Source: Saxidomus purpurata
Lineage: Eukaryota; Mollusca; Bivalvia; Venerida; Veneridae
DNA length: 64,000 nucleotides
Direction of reading: 5' to 3'
Assembly (NCBI GenBank): GCA_022818135.1
Contig: JAFMSR010000002.1
Location: 50,944,412 to 51,008,411 of the forward strand
Part shown: positions 46,501-59,400 of the stretch, piece by piece
Position numbering within the stretch: the first letter of the stretch is position 1
Layout of the letters: every line of letters begins with the position of its first letter
Notes under the pieces: model-generated
What the model was told of the DNA's origin: nothing
Seen by the model: only the letters and a program-made list of their open reading frames with translations
Databases searched by the model: none
Translations under genes and position numbers: made by a program

Positions 46501-47508
46501 ACAAGAGCTGTCCATAAGACAGCACGCTCGACTATTGTGGGTGTTTGCTAATAAAACAAAACTTTTATCAGTATAATAGCAAAACAAAATTCTGCTAACT
46601 ATTAAGTATAAACTAGGAAAGTTGAATCATAAAAAAAAGTCAAAATTTTTGGTAAATTAATTGTTTGATACAAAATTTACCCTGAACACTATTGCAAGGT
46701 TTGATATAACTACCAATAGTGGTTACTGAGATATGTGCATGATAGTACCTAGCAGGCAAAACTTTAACCAAATTTTCAAAGTCAAACAAGAGCAATATTC
46801 ACACTAAATTTAAACAAGAGTTATCTGTCTTGACTGTGTGACACCTCTTAAGACATTAAAAAAGTTTCAAGTCAATATCATAAGTGGTTACTGAGATATG
46901 TGCATGATAGTACCTAGCAGGCAAAACTTTAACCAAATTTTCAAAGTCAAACAAGGGCCATAATTTGTACTAAATTTATAGAAGAGTTATCTGACTTGAC
47001 TGTGTGACACCCCTAGAGACATTAACGAAGATTCAAGTCAATATCATAAGTGGTTACTGAGATATGTGCATGATAGTACCTAGCAGGCAAAACTTTAACC
47101 AAATATTCAAAGTCAAACAAGGGCCATAATTTGTACTAAATTTTTTCAAGAGTTATCTGCCTTGATTGTATGACACCCCTAAAGACATGAACAAAGTTTC
47201 AAGTCAATATCATAAGTGGTTACTGAGATATGTGGATGATAGTACCTAGCAGGCAAAACTTTAACCAAATTTTCAAAGTCAAACAAGGGCCATAATTTGT
47301 ACTAAATTTTTTCAAGAGTTATCTGCCTTGATTGTATGACACCCCTAAAGACATGAACAAAGTTTCAAGTCAATATCATAAGTGGTTACTGAGATATGTG
47401 CATGATAGTACTTAGCAGGCAAAACTTTAACCAAAGAAGCAACGCCGACGCCGACGCACAAGTGACTGTAATAGCTCTCCATATTCTCCGAATAGTCGAG
47501 CTAAAAAA
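46501..47508 (+). repeat. Dispersed repeat family A, large copy with five ~166-bp units
   Basis: It begins ACAAGAGCTGTCCATAAGAC, AGCACGCTCGACTATT and ends CCGAATAGTCGAGCTAAAAA. The marker GATAGTACCTAGCAGGCAAA (or a close variant) occurs at 46741, 46906, 47072, 47238 and 47404, a regular spacing of 165-166 bases. Near the 3' end lies AACGCCGACGCCGACGCAC. Noncoding. Confidence 0.85.
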
Positions 47509-47952
47509 TGAATGCTAACTATTCATACATGATAGAGCATGCTTTGACAGATTTACAACTACAGAAAACTACAAAATTGGTATAATTTTTTAATAATGAA
47601 CTATAACAATTCCTAGAGTAATTAAAAAGAATAATTAATCCACCTGTGATTTTTCGTCCTACAATTTCTGGAAACAATTCTTACTCATACTTTGCAGTAC
47701 AGTGACCCAATTCTTGATCATTTAATTCAGTACAAATTCCAGAACACATAAGTTTCAAATAAAAGCCGTATATTAAAATCTAAGATTCTGTCAAATCAAC
47801 ACATTCACTGACTTCCAGTCCTTCACAGTGCAGTGGCAATGTACCAAGAATTATTTCAATAGTGTGTGCCAGCCAAGTTTCAATTCTCCAGGCTTTCATT
47901 GGCTTGAAGATAACAGTCTAAATCCAGCTTTCTGCAGTTTATATAAACTTTT

Positions 47953-48036
47953 TTCAGTATCTTTACCTTCTGTTAAATATGTTCAGTATCTTTACCTTCT
48001 AATATGAACTTTAATAATATTCAGTATCTTTACCTT
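47953..48036. repeat. Three copies of TTCAGTATCTTTACCTTC
   Basis: An 18-base word is repeated three times with spacers of 11 and about 20 bases, just downstream of the SGSH coding region. Confidence 0.8.
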
Positions 48037-48418
48037 CCATGATTTTGAATATAAATTTTCTATCAAGCTGATGTGGATCAACAGTAAGGATCAAAGTACA
48101 TGTATAATATTATGCCTGAGACATGTAAAAGTTTACATGCATACAGCATCTCTGTTTTCTTTTACATTGTATCAGAGCTTGAAATTTTGTACAATACAAT
48201 TTGCTGTTAAAATGAGATTTTCTTTGGTTAATGTATGGCTAAAAATCATTGAGACCAATCAAAAATGCTAGTTTCTGATTGGCTAGCAAAAAGCCCAGCT
48301 TTAAATACAGCCTATCTGAATCCAGATTTTTTTAGACTGGTCACTGAAAATATTAAAATTTACAAAATTCTGTTCTACAGTATGTTATCTTCCATTATGA
48401 TAAAAGATCAGAGATTTC

Positions 48419-51400
48419 TTACAATTCTCCATGTTTCGGCGAATTGAGATTCAAGTCATTATCGGCACTTAAGCACTGAGGGTTACTCTTGAAACTCCCT
48501 GCATCCTCTAGTACTCCCCAAGGGGCACATATCCAAGGGTCAAAGGTCACATTTTGCCATTGCAGAAGTTCTTTTTTTAAGCTCTCAAATACACTGCTGT
48601 ACTTTGAACTGGAATGATGCAGCAAGTTTTTTGACTCCTTGGGATCAGTCTGTATATCGTACATCTCCCAATAAGGGCGATAATAATAGTCCTTCAAAGT
48701 TTTAAACCAGTGTGTTGGAACACCTGATCTTGTTCTATTTAATATGTCTTGGAATGAGTCGGAAATGAAAAAATCCTGATCTATGCCAAATGGCATCTTG
48801 TAATTCACGTTTTGAATAAGTTTGTATTGTTTATTCCTCACAACTCTCATTGGATAATACATTGTGACCTCATGCAGGTTATGGCTGGCAAACACAGTCT
48901 CAAATCCAGAATGAGGCTCAGATTTCAAGACTGGTAGTAGAGATTTTCCTGTAGGCTTGACTGGTCTATGGTTGAGTTTGTAAGTTGGGTACTTGATGTT
49001 GAACCAGTCTAGAATTGTAGGCACAATGTCAACATGGCTGACAAGAACATCACTCACCTGAAACAGAGGCAATGGGTTATTGGCTGATAACATATACATG
49101 TATTTGTTTACTGTTTAACCTGCTTTAAAAGTGTGTTGGTGTGTCATTTAAACTTACCATCATGTTTTCCCATTACACATAATACTACTTACCATGCACA
49201 CTTGGTAATAAGTGTACTAGAGTTTGTGCATGCTTTGATTTGCTGTTTTAACTGCCATTATATCATTCTGGTAACAACAAGAAATTTTATGAAACTGTAC
49301 AACAGAAACCCGTTTTGTGAAACTTTTTTCATTATATCTTACTTTTATTGATTTCTTTGCCTTATTTTCTTGGGCTTTGTTGTCCATTTCACCATTTAAT
49401 TCAGTTATTGACATGCCAGCATTTTTACCTAACTATCACTGATGGGAAGGACTAAACTAAGTACTAAACTTCTACCCTCTATAAGAATCTGCACACTTCC
49501 TTGCATTCAGGGTCAGATCAGTAATGGGGCCTGAACCCGTGACCCTTCAGTGTCAAGTCTGCTACCTTAACCACCCAACCACACACGGGTTAATATTTTT
49601 TTTTAATGTCAGTAGTAAATACATAGTATACCTGTCCATTTCTCTTGGTTTGATATGGTGAGGACACCAGGAAAGGTTCCGCCATGCCCGAGTCATACAG
49701 ATTGGTCCTTCCATTGATGAAAGGTATACCATTGTCTGAGGAGTAGAGTACCAATGTGTCCTTGTCATGACCTGCATTCTTCAGTTCCTCAAGAATTAGA
49801 CCTATACCTGAAAATATTACAGGGAAAATTTGTTGATGCAATTTTTTTTTCAGTTTAAAGATATAATTCACATCAGATCTTTCAGGTTTTCTCAAGACAC
49901 TGCTTAACACTGACCGGGTCATAATAAATTGAGAATCATGGGTTGGAGCCCCTCTACTGACCTGACATTTTATTTGAGACAGCAAAGTTCTAGCAAATGT
50001 AATGGGCATCAGTTAAGGCATGCTGGTTACCTAGATATGTTTTCAGGTCTACACGTGTTTGCAAGTATAAATACCAATGAAATACAGGAAAGTTCAGCTA
50101 TTAAGTCCATTCTCCGTTATAAGGACTTTCCTCAATATTACGACCAGTAATTTTTATGTTACGAGCACAAAATGGTCCTGAGGATTAGATTGATCATGAA
50201 AAAAAAGAACAAATCTGTATGAGCCCTACAAACAAAAAGCACCATTTTGGTATTATGACCACTGGTATGTTTATGCCAGGTCTAAAGTTTCTTACTGGTC
50301 TTTCGAATTGCTAGGGAAGCTTTACATGTAAATACCTTTAAAATGAGTCATAAAAACATAAGAAACAAATTAACATGCAAATTATAAAGCATGTTTATTC
50401 TCAAATAGCTTCAATATGAAATGAATAAAAATGAAACCTTGATCGAGCCTGCTTATTGTAGTGTATTGTTTAGCAAGGTCTTCTCTAGCTGCCTCAGTGT
50501 CTTGAACAAAGTACGGCACCTCTACACCATCTGGGTCATACTTGATTGGTTCCCAGTCTGGAATGGTTCCCATACCTGGCTCCCCATTACCAAACTTCTC
50601 ACAAAAAGCCCCAAGCTCTGGATGGGTGTGACCACAGCGATGTGGATCATGAAAACCAATGTACAGGAAAAAGGGTCTGGAAAGATTATAATTCATTAAA
50701 TTAAATGAAGCTGTTAATTTCATGCATTGCCAATCTGTTCTCAAAGTATATATTAACTGACTGAAAGAAATGTTTAAAGTAGAAAATAGTCTTGTTTAAG
50801 AGCAAAAAAACCGAAAATGGACTAAACTGTGGTCTGCAAATCATATTCAATTGTACACAAGATTTTTTTCTGACAGTTACTTTCTTACAATATTAGACAA
50901 CAATTTGACTAAGTGGGCCTAACTACTGTAGTTGTTATGATGTTGCTTTAGTGACACAGAGGATCCATCCAGTAATTATGGATGTTCCCTATGAGCTGTA
51001 AGATGTCTTAATATTGGCTGAAGACATCTGGATTCTAACATGTACCTATAACAGTTACACCCTGTATTATGAACTGGATGCCAGTAATTAGACAGATACC
51101 TTGATGTCACCTATTGAGACCAAATGTCAAAAAATTTTTGCCAGTTACCAATGCTGAAAGATCTTGCCTCAACATGTGTTTAATATAAGCTGAAATATTT
51201 CTTCCGACTTGTAGAATGGAGTGTTTACAATCTGTCTCAGCATAATCAAATTAGTATAAACTAACAGGACCCACATGCTTATTAGACACAGTAACCATAA
51301 CATTTAACATCCTGAGAGCTTTCTGATTTCTGTTAATTAACAAACTCTTGCTACTTACAACTAAATTCATAATGTCGGCTGCAAACAACCATTCTCTCTA

Positions 51401-53058
51401 CCATGTGTACTGTTGCTTAAGTCAGTAAATTTTCTATTGGCATCCAACTTAGTAGAACTGGAAGTGATTTTCCTCTGTCTCGGCATAATCACCAATGGAT
51501 AAACATACACTAGGCCATACAGGTGCTTCTTTTCCTACTATACCTGTAACAATAGTAACATCCATATAAAAAGACATTTGACAAATTCAAGTCATTCTTA
51601 TTTTTCCGTTGGAAGGAAATTAGCCATGATACAATTCAGATAGAGTACTGCTTGCTTGAAAAATTATGTTACTACTCAGAGACTACACCTCCTCAAAATA
51701 ACATAACTTATTTCTTACAAACAGTACTCTGTCTATTACATATAGCATGATCAAATCAGCAAATAGTAATATGTGTAATTTGTAAACACTTCAAAATTTA
51801 GAGTATTAGATTTTAGACCTTCTAATTATTCTAATTATGTTTTATTTCTTGAAAATGGTTTTCAATGTAAATGAGCATTTAGCTGACCTGTATGTATGTT
51901 ATTCTGTCTCAATATGAGAGGTAGACTTTGAACTTCATCAAAACTCATGAAATGATGATATCCTTGGTGTAGTCCATACATCCCATTCTGGTGCTGTGGA
52001 AGTCCAGACATGATGACAGACCTAAAAAGGAAAAGGCAATTAATTTGTATTGGCAAGGGCAACACTTTTTTCTCTCCTGAATTCACATATAATTACAGCT
52101 AGTGTGTTCAGGTTATGTGCAGTTTGATGATAATCTGCACTGTTTGCTATTCAGTCAATAACTTCTCTGTGGGCACCCCTGTGAAATGTTAATGGTACTT
52201 TCCATATCAAAAAATGGACAATTCCATTCTAAACATTTAGAAGGGTAAGGATTCAAATTACTATATTTCAACATTTTGAAAGCACAGCCTTCCCTTGGTT
52301 CGAAAGGCCATGACTACATTCTGGTGAAAACAGTTAGTCACCTCTGACTCTGCAGAATTTTGCAGAGAGGCTCTGGTAAGTTTATAACACTGTACCTAGA
52401 AGACATTTTGATGCCATTACCTGCTTGGTGAACAGCTACTGACTGATGTGAAGGCATTTTTGAAGATCAAGCTCTTCTCAGCTAGCTTGTTTAGGTTTGG
52501 TGTTTTGCAAACACTGTTATTGTAGACTTTTGTTTCAAATCCTGCATCATCAGCTGAAATCAAAAAAAAATGACAGTAGAATGCTGTACAAATTGTATTT
52601 ACCTACATTATAACATGGCCTTTTTGATTTAGTTGTTTCCCGGTTATTCTGACACTAATGCATAGAATTACACCAAAACAGTTGGAAAACACTAGACACT
52701 TTACTTAAAACAATTAGAAATAACATTAAACTAAACATACTCAACTACAAAGTTACGAGTTTAAGTTACATTATTAATAAAAGTGTTTTCCAGTGCAGTG
52801 AAAATGTCTCTTATTCCATTTATTTTAAGCCTCCCTATGATTTTTGGAAATTAAAGGCATTTAAAGAGAAGAAGAGGACTGCTTGAAACCTTATTTTTTT
52901 GCGGTACGAAACCTCCCGGTACGTAACTTTAAAGGTACGAAACCAAGGAAATTATTGGAAAGTAGTTTTTCTTACTGCTTTCACGTACCTATCATTACTA
53001 AGACATTCTTGCTGTAAACAGATGCTATCACAGAAATAAATGTCATAGAAACAAGCAT
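48419..53058 (-). CDS. SGSH: N-sulfoglucosamine sulfohydrolase (heparan sulfamidase), one exon missing or decayed
   Basis: Minus-strand exons: 53058-52989 (signal peptide [16 protein letters not shown], then KNVLVMI), 52553-52421, 52021-51888, 50676-50438, 49807-49632 and 49057-48419. All borders are GT/AG. The enzyme removes N-linked sulfate from heparan sulfate in lysosomes. Visible sulfatase features are the metal-site ADDAGFE, the CSPSR motif whose Cys becomes formylglycine (interrupted by an intron in the Arg codon), [22 protein letters not shown], and SSDNGIPF with [13 protein letters not shown]. The C-terminal domain is full length. Present exons sum to 1391 bases. Compared with the roughly 502-residue human protein about 118 bases are lacking, exactly the exon for the [12 protein letters not shown] segment. 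Exon phases confirm it: 51888 leaves phase 1 but 50676 needs phase 2. Only degenerate copies of that exon occur in the intron. Either the gene is inactive here or the assembly lost the true exon. Confidence 0.93.
49500..49590 (-). mobile_element. tRNA-derived SINE fragment in SGSH intron
   Basis: The minus strand reads GGTTGGGTGGTTAAGGTAGC, GCAGACTTGACACTGAAG and GGGTCACGGGTTCAGGCCCC, an A-box/anticodon/B-box series like the other SINE heads here. Confidence 0.6.
51150..51300 (-). pseudogene. Degenerate copy B of the missing SGSH exon
   Basis: The minus strand translates to [10 protein letters not shown], a stop, then [20 protein letters not shown] and AYIKHMLR. This aligns along its length with the SGSH segment GKKHVGP...[11 protein letters not shown]...LQVGRNIT. 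An in-frame TAA replaces the Pro of the YPFD motif. The 5' border has lost the expected splice-acceptor context. Confidence 0.75.
51425..51543 (-). pseudogene. Degenerate copy A of the missing SGSH exon
   Basis: It starts after a good acceptor (GTTACAG/GT) in the phase required by the preceding SGSH exon and reads GIVGK. It then loses register and regains [10 protein letters not shown] before reaching TAA near 51453. It is clearly related to the same exon as copy B but broken by indels and stops. A possible third, weaker copy lies at about 50960-51050 (ILQLIGNI). Confidence 0.65.
52120..52260. repeat. Dispersed repeat family B
   Basis: It contains GATAATCTGCACTGTTTGCT and ATTCAGTCAATAACTTCTC. 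Related words (CAGATCATGATCAGTCTG, GTTTGCTATTCAGTC) occur at about 41775-41830, 56155-56235 and 58375-58460. It is a short noncoding repeat common in this window. Confidence 0.6.
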
Positions 53059-53789
53059 GATTATCACTGGTAGCTGGTTTCAAACATAATTTTAAACTTT
53101 CATAATTTCTTCTGGACCATTTATTTACATCAGCACCGGTTTGTCACATGACAATCATGTGATTGGATGCGGGGTACGACTGAAAGCTGTAAACAAAGAT
53201 TTTATGTTATTTTTCTGATCTACGGTAGACAAGATAATGATAACTGAGGTGTCCCCTCCTATTGAACATGCTCTGCAGTCTTTTATTAACTGCACAGATC
53301 CTGGTTTAAATCTGAGTGTTTTATTATTTTCTTTTCAAAAGTTTTTATAACAAATATTTATTCTTTGAACTTGATAAAATTGCTGTGTATGTTTTCAGTA
53401 AAAATCAACAAGTTAATTAAAACGTTCATCTGTTGATAATTTTTTTGTTCTTTACGTTTTAATAATGAATACACTTAGTATATTGGTCTAATAAATTTAG
53501 TTTTAAAGCCAGCGAGATAGTTTTTGGAGGGGTACTTTCTTTCACTGTCTTGGATATTTGACAACTTTATATGAAAATATCATGCCCATTAACTGTTCAA
53601 ACAAGAAAGTCGAATGAACTGCTACACGACTATTCAACTTTGTCTGAGTTTGTGGGAAAATGAATTTATACTCGGTCTGGGTCTTGCAAAAAGAACATAA
53701 TTATTTGGCTTGGTATATGAACCTGATGGCTTACAACAGTGTATGTTATATGAACTTGTTTCAGCTGCATTGTGAAAAAGTTTCTCGGG
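53059..53789. other. Upstream region of SGSH; no other gene
   Basis: The SGSH promoter should lie here on the minus strand. I see no clear core element and no other exon. Confidence 0.4.
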
Positions 53790-54130
53790 TGTCAAGGTGG
53801 TTGAGTGGTTTACGCTCTGGACTACCGATCTGGAGGTCTGACAGGTTCGAATCCCAGCAGGGGCACTGGAAATTTCAGAAATCCCTTTAAGGTTTCCCAC
53901 CGATCAAGAGATTAACTGGTTAGGAACCCAGAGAGAGTCTTGTGTGTTTCAATGCTATGCACTGGGCACATGTATACATGTTAATGAACCAATTACGGAG
54001 TCTATTCCTAAAGAGCTAAGGTCTGGTACCCAGATTCCCTTCAATCTGCATCTGTTTCTTCAACCGGCGCCTGTCAGGGGTCTTGGCATTTTCACCTGAA
54101 GAGAAATCCTAGGTTCAGCGAGATTGCACC
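53790..54130 (+). mobile_element. SINE with a class-II tRNA-like head
   Basis: The head reads GTGTCAAGGTGGTTGAGTGG, then a long variable arm and CAGGTTCGAATCCCAGC, followed by AGGGGCACT, which partly pairs with the start. The long variable arm points to a Ser- or Leu-type tRNA origin. The body continues to about 54130. Confidence 0.65.
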
Positions 54131-56154
54131 TCATGTGGTGCATTATGGGCAAGATAAATTTGTGTTCCAATTTTCAAACAAAAACCGACATCTTTTAACT
54201 TCACCAATAATTGACACTGTCAAGACGTTAGACTCCTATATAGTACAGCATACCAGTGTGAACCCTACTGTTTCTTGCGGTATACTACCAGAATTCAAAG
54301 AGAAAAATAATCTCCCACCATAGAGGAGATGCCATTCTACCGTAAATATAAACTTCAGCAATATATAATGATCAAATTGACCTTTAACCAGACTGTAAAC
54401 AAATTATTGACTGCATGGCTTTCCAATTTGTGCAGACTGATTTATCAATGTCTCCCCTAAATCATAATTATTTTTACTTAAGTCTGCTTTCATATTGCAT
54501 TTTGTGTGCACATTTTATGATGGGGATTATAAATGTTTATTGGTGTATGCACCCATTAAGGGGTCATTGTGTAATGAATTATGGCTAAGTTGGCAGAGTG
54601 GAAAATCCTAGTCCATAAATGTAATTTTAAAATCACAGGATGTAAACATATTGGCCTTCCAGCTCCTGGCAGATCCAACAAGACTGGAAAATTAGAAAAT
54701 ATAACTATTACCTAGCCATTTCTAAATCGATTTTCATTTTCTATTCACAATTATATTAGAAATTATGATTACCAAACCAATATTTTAAATCTGTTTTTAT
54801 TTCTATACATGTATGCACAGTTTTAAATCTTACTTTCACTTTCCATATAATTAATTTTAATGTGAACAGAAAGTGAAAGTAGATTTAAAGATTTAATACA
54901 AAAGTTTAAAGCAGCTTTTCAATGCTATTTGTGACTTCATTAGCTTGAAGCGCATGTACGCGTTAAAAATCTCCAGCAAAAATTACCAATCTCCCTCATT
55001 TGTAGGACAAATATCTCACTCATTACTATCAAAAATGGTTCACTGATGTATGATATTACAGCTATTTTCCTTTTTAAACACCTTGATCAGTATTTGTTGA
55101 GACCATTTAATATTTTCAACATCTACCAAGAATATCAGTCCATCAAAGTTTTCTTAGAAATAAATGTTCCTTTTGTACATTTCAGGGCAGAATAAATAAT
55201 GAGATGACAATTACCTTGCTGGATGGTGCATCCACGGAAAGAGGTTTCTAGTCAATGATTTTTTGTGGTAGGTTTTTGCCAGTAATAATATTATAGATAA
55301 CTATTTGTAACGGTTCTGTGAATCAATGTTTTCATTTTATTAACTTAAGGGTATATAATTTTATATAATTTATATTGCTTTGCCTATTTTGGTAGCAGGG
55401 CCTCCCTTGCCATTCATCATGTTCATAGTCTCCAAATTTTGCAGAGTGGCAATAGAAATTTGAAGTTGGTCATAATAACTTTGACCATATCAGCCCATTC
55501 CACTTATTTGAATGAAAACATTGTGTTTGGCACACAGTTTGCAAGAGATTTTTCTTAATCCAAGATGAGGCCCTAGTGGTATGACCTGTTACCTGCATAT
55601 TTCCTTTCTTCTCAGAGAGGGCATGTACTAGGAACTCTTGATCTAGAGTGGACCTTTTTTGACTGGGAACACCTGTTTTTCAACAAAACCCTGTACGAGC
55701 CTCATTTTTAAAAGTTGTGTCATGCACATAGGTCCGTGCTTTTTTAGGCTAACATTATATTGACACTTCCTTATTATTATCATACATGGCAAAATGTTCA
55801 GGCCCAATGGTGTTTGATAGCTGTAATGCCTGTAACAGCAGAATTATTGTTCTTTGCCTGCCAGAAATTGCTGTTTTACTTCTCCAGTCCTTACAAGATG
55901 ACAATCCTGATAGAACTGAGTTAATGACCTTGTGTATGTTTTGCGCTCTTTGTGGAGTATTCCATATTTCATTTCGTTTTCTTTTAATCCTGTTTTATAA
56001 GGCATATTAAAGATTTGACTTGGCCAGCTGTCCATGTGTCCGTCCGTGCGTATGTCAATTGTTTTGTACATTTTGCTTGTAGATCACTCACTGTATTGCA
56101 GTTTCATAATTTAACTCTTACCCTGCTGGTGGTAGATCATTGGTACTGCCTCTG

Positions 56155-56235
56155 AGACAAGTGCAGATCATGATCAGTCTGCTCAACTCTGAAGTCTGAT
56201 CATGGTCTGCAGTTTGCTATTCAGTCTGACAACAA
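56155..56235. repeat. Dispersed repeat family B, second copy
   Basis: The segment carries GTGCAGATCATGATCAGTCT and GTTTGCTATTCAGTCTGAC. Confidence 0.6.
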
Positions 56236-56473
56236 TTTTTTCATGAACACCCCATTGAGCAATAGGTGCAACTGTCCAATTAGAAAGGTAAATATTAAGT
56301 ACATTTTCGAGTTTAAATGTAAGCTTTTGGCATCTTATGATTTGTCTCCCTTTTTGCAACATTCACTGTTTTCAATTGATGAATAAAAACTTTTTTTGTT
56401 ACTAGATTAAATTATTGTAGCGACTATAGTTTTATGTAGATCTAGTATGAAGCAGACTTTTCTAACATTACCA

Positions 56474-56720
56474 TTTTGAGCTCGACTATTAGAAGAATAA
56501 GGATGCTATTGCACTAATGCCCCGGTGTCAGCATCTGTGTTGGTTAAGTTTTTTATAAATGCTAATAACTTCTATACCATGAAACATATTTACCTCAAAC
56601 TTGGCATACTTGTTTCTAATGGAAATATAGACAACTGCAGCAAGTCACATAACTCTGTCAACCATATTTGCATAGTTATGCCCCTTTTTGTACTTGGATT
56701 TTGCCACCAAAACTAAAAGT
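56474..56720 (-). repeat. Fragment of dispersed repeat family A
   Basis: It begins with the family tip in inverted orientation (GAGCTCGACTATT), then CTATTGCACTAATGCCCCGG and GGTTAAGTTTTTTATAAATGC, matching the core of the 45229-45838 copy. Confidence 0.6.
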
Positions 56721-56889
56721 CCCAGGATCAATCAAATTTACAAGTAGCTCTCATTTTATCAAGAAAGATGTGTTACTGTTAGAAATGACCTTTATTTCTA
56801 CAAAAAACATTTCTATTCACTTTGCTTTTTAAATGGAAAAGTACATATAAGAAACATAGTGCAGTATGTTTTCAATGATATTGCAATAA

Positions 56890-57060
56890 ATAAAAAACCC
56901 TTTTTTCCACCCCTTTTTTTTTAAAACCACATTTAAAAAATAAAAAAAAAAAATTTTTCCAAATTTTTTAAAAAAAAAAAAAAAAAATTCCCCCCCCCCC
57001 CCCCCCAAAAAAAAAATTTTTCCCTTTTTTTCTTTTTTTTTAAAAAACCAAAAAAACAAC
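56890..57060. repeat. Mixed homopolymer patch, probable poor consensus
   Basis: Runs of A, T and C of up to about 18 bases follow one another with almost no intervening sequence, a pattern unlike the surroundings and typical of unpolished long-read consensus. Confidence 0.7.
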
Positions 57061-58374
57061 ATAATTGCCATTCTCAATTTTTCTTCATCAAACTTTGAAA
57101 TTATTTTGCTCTAAGGACAATATGGGTATTTAAATGACAAAAAATTGTCATGACAATTAACACAATAAAACCAAAATCCTTTTGGGCAACCACAACAACT
57201 AAAATAAACATTGTTACGTGTAGCAAAAAATGTGACAATAATTCAAAACAAAGTTAAATTCTTAACAGTTTACATAACATTTTAGTATATTTTTAGCTGT
57301 TTTCCAACATATTCAATTATAGTAAACTACCAAGTAAAGAATCATGTTTTTCATTTTTATTGTTATGATACTTTACATATTTTATCTGTTGTGGATTAAA
57401 AAAATATTTTTTTTTGATAGTAGTAGTAAACATTAAATAAAAAAAAAAGCAGGAATAAATTATGTCTTTATTTTTCTCCTTGAGATAAGAAGTACAGAAA
57501 TAGATTCTTCTTAAAATACAATTTTTGCACAAATTTAATATTAAAGAATACACTTTTTTTATCAAAGTGTATGAAAAATTTACCAGGATAAGAAAATCAA
57601 AAGATTGCAAAAGACCGCAATATCATTGGTCAAAATGTCACAGGGTGAGCCTGATAATGTACTTCCTGATCCAGGAATCAAACCCAATGGGGGATTATTT
57701 ATCAACTCCACTATCTGCAAACCCCCTAAACATTTCCCCCCCCCTATGGAGTACTGGTAACCGAAAAATAACAGATAATGATAATTATATATAACCTTTC
57801 ACATTATTTTTGTCCAATCACAGAGCAATATTGACTGTTCTGTTACTTGGGTAAATCAATAATTATAAACTGAGTCAGTAAATATACAGATAATGTCGAT
57901 TTATAAAAAGGTAGTTATGTGATGTATAAAAAAAACCGGGTCATACCGATTATATACCTCGAACGAGGACAGGGGACCCAAAAAGCACAAAATACAAACA
58001 AACGAATAGAGTAAATATTATGTCTCCTTTATAGATTACATGTATGTCACTGATTAAATATTTGATATTTTATTATTTCTTTACTTTTTTATTGGTAATG
58101 CATGCCATACATGACATTCGTGACTAAAGACCACTGTTGAAGTCTACTATTGACTTGATTTAATCCTTGTGTTCGTAATGCACTCGTGCACTTGCGAATA
58201 AAAATATAGCTTGTCAAGTGACGAGACTTTAAGGAAGAAGTAATAATAAAGATTTAATAATGATCAAGTCTGTTGTCTGTGTTAATGTATGGATGTTATC
58301 CACGGGTATTTCACCTGCGTTTGAATTTAAATGTGACTAGTCAACCCTTACCCAGCTGGCTACAAGTGAATCTT

Positions 58375-58460
58375 CCTTTGTGACCAGTGCAGATCATGAT
58401 CATTCTGTGTAGTCGGATGACAATCCTCACTGTTTGCTATTCACTCATTGGTTTCTCGCT
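58375..58460. repeat. Dispersed repeat family B, third copy
   Basis: It carries GTGCAGATCATGATCATTCT and CACTGTTTGCTATTCACTCA. Confidence 0.6.
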
Positions 58461-59333
58461 TTTGCATCACTTACAAAATTTCCAAAGCTCATAACCTGCC
58501 CTGAGTCACTTATTTTCAAAGAAATCAGTGAATCAGCAACTTTTTGTTCCATTGACAAAGATTTACCATACAGGAACCTGAATGATTTGATACATTTATC
58601 AACAAAACTATAGTAAATTGATTTAAAGTCCCATAAGCACTTTAGATTACTCACAAATACAAAAACTATTATGCATAGAGAAAAAAAAGAATTATAATTC
58701 TCTATTCAGTCTAAAACTGCCAATGTTGACGTATTTTCTTTCATCTCTTTTTTTGCTTCTTCATGAAAAACCCTGTTTCTTATTTTCGCGATACAATTTT
58801 TAAAAAAATACTGCACTATATTTGTAAAGCATAATTATGTGCTTTTGATTTAAAAAGCAACGCTAGGAACGTTTTTTCAAACAGATAACGGTAAATTTCA
58901 CCATTAAGATATATTTCTTGGTAACAGAAGAGCTACAAGTAATTTTTAAATCCAAAGTGCTGATGGGACTTTAATAATTTTTCAAACATTTATGATGATG
59001 AAAATTTAAGTTAAGTTTGATTTCTTGTAAAGTTCAATGTATTGACTAGTTGCAGCTTCTAAAATTTTTACATGCATTTTGTCATACTGAAATTGATTTT
59101 ATGTTAACAATAATACACTTCCAAATGATTATGTAGAAGCATGAAAATAAATAATCAGTCTTTTCATGATATATTTTTTGTCATTTATAATAATATTATA
59201 AAATTTTCTAGTGACTGTAATGATGTATATAGGCAAGGGCTTAATTAATTGACCAAAGAATTGCAGATAATTGGGGACGACATCTAAAATCTCAGATGCC
59301 TGTAATACGTACATCTCTTATGGATAGATTGGA

Positions 59334-59400
59334 AATAAATGAATTCAGAAAGTACACGTATAGTTTTAAAACTTGCCTTTTGGTTCAGAATGTTTAAATA
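59334..59400. repeat. Dispersed repeat shared with 14653-14715
   Basis: About 65 bases from AATAAATGAATTCAGAAAG through TTTTGGTTCAGAATG match the earlier copy with few changes. Confidence 0.7.

Noticed and set aside
50960..51050. Third degenerate copy of the SGSH exon
   Set aside because: Only a short stretch (ILQLIGNI) resembles the expected protein, too little to list as a separate feature.
55786..56010. 74-codon plus-strand frame with several Cys
   Set aside because: No family resemblance, no splice signals of note, and located in repeat-rich DNA.
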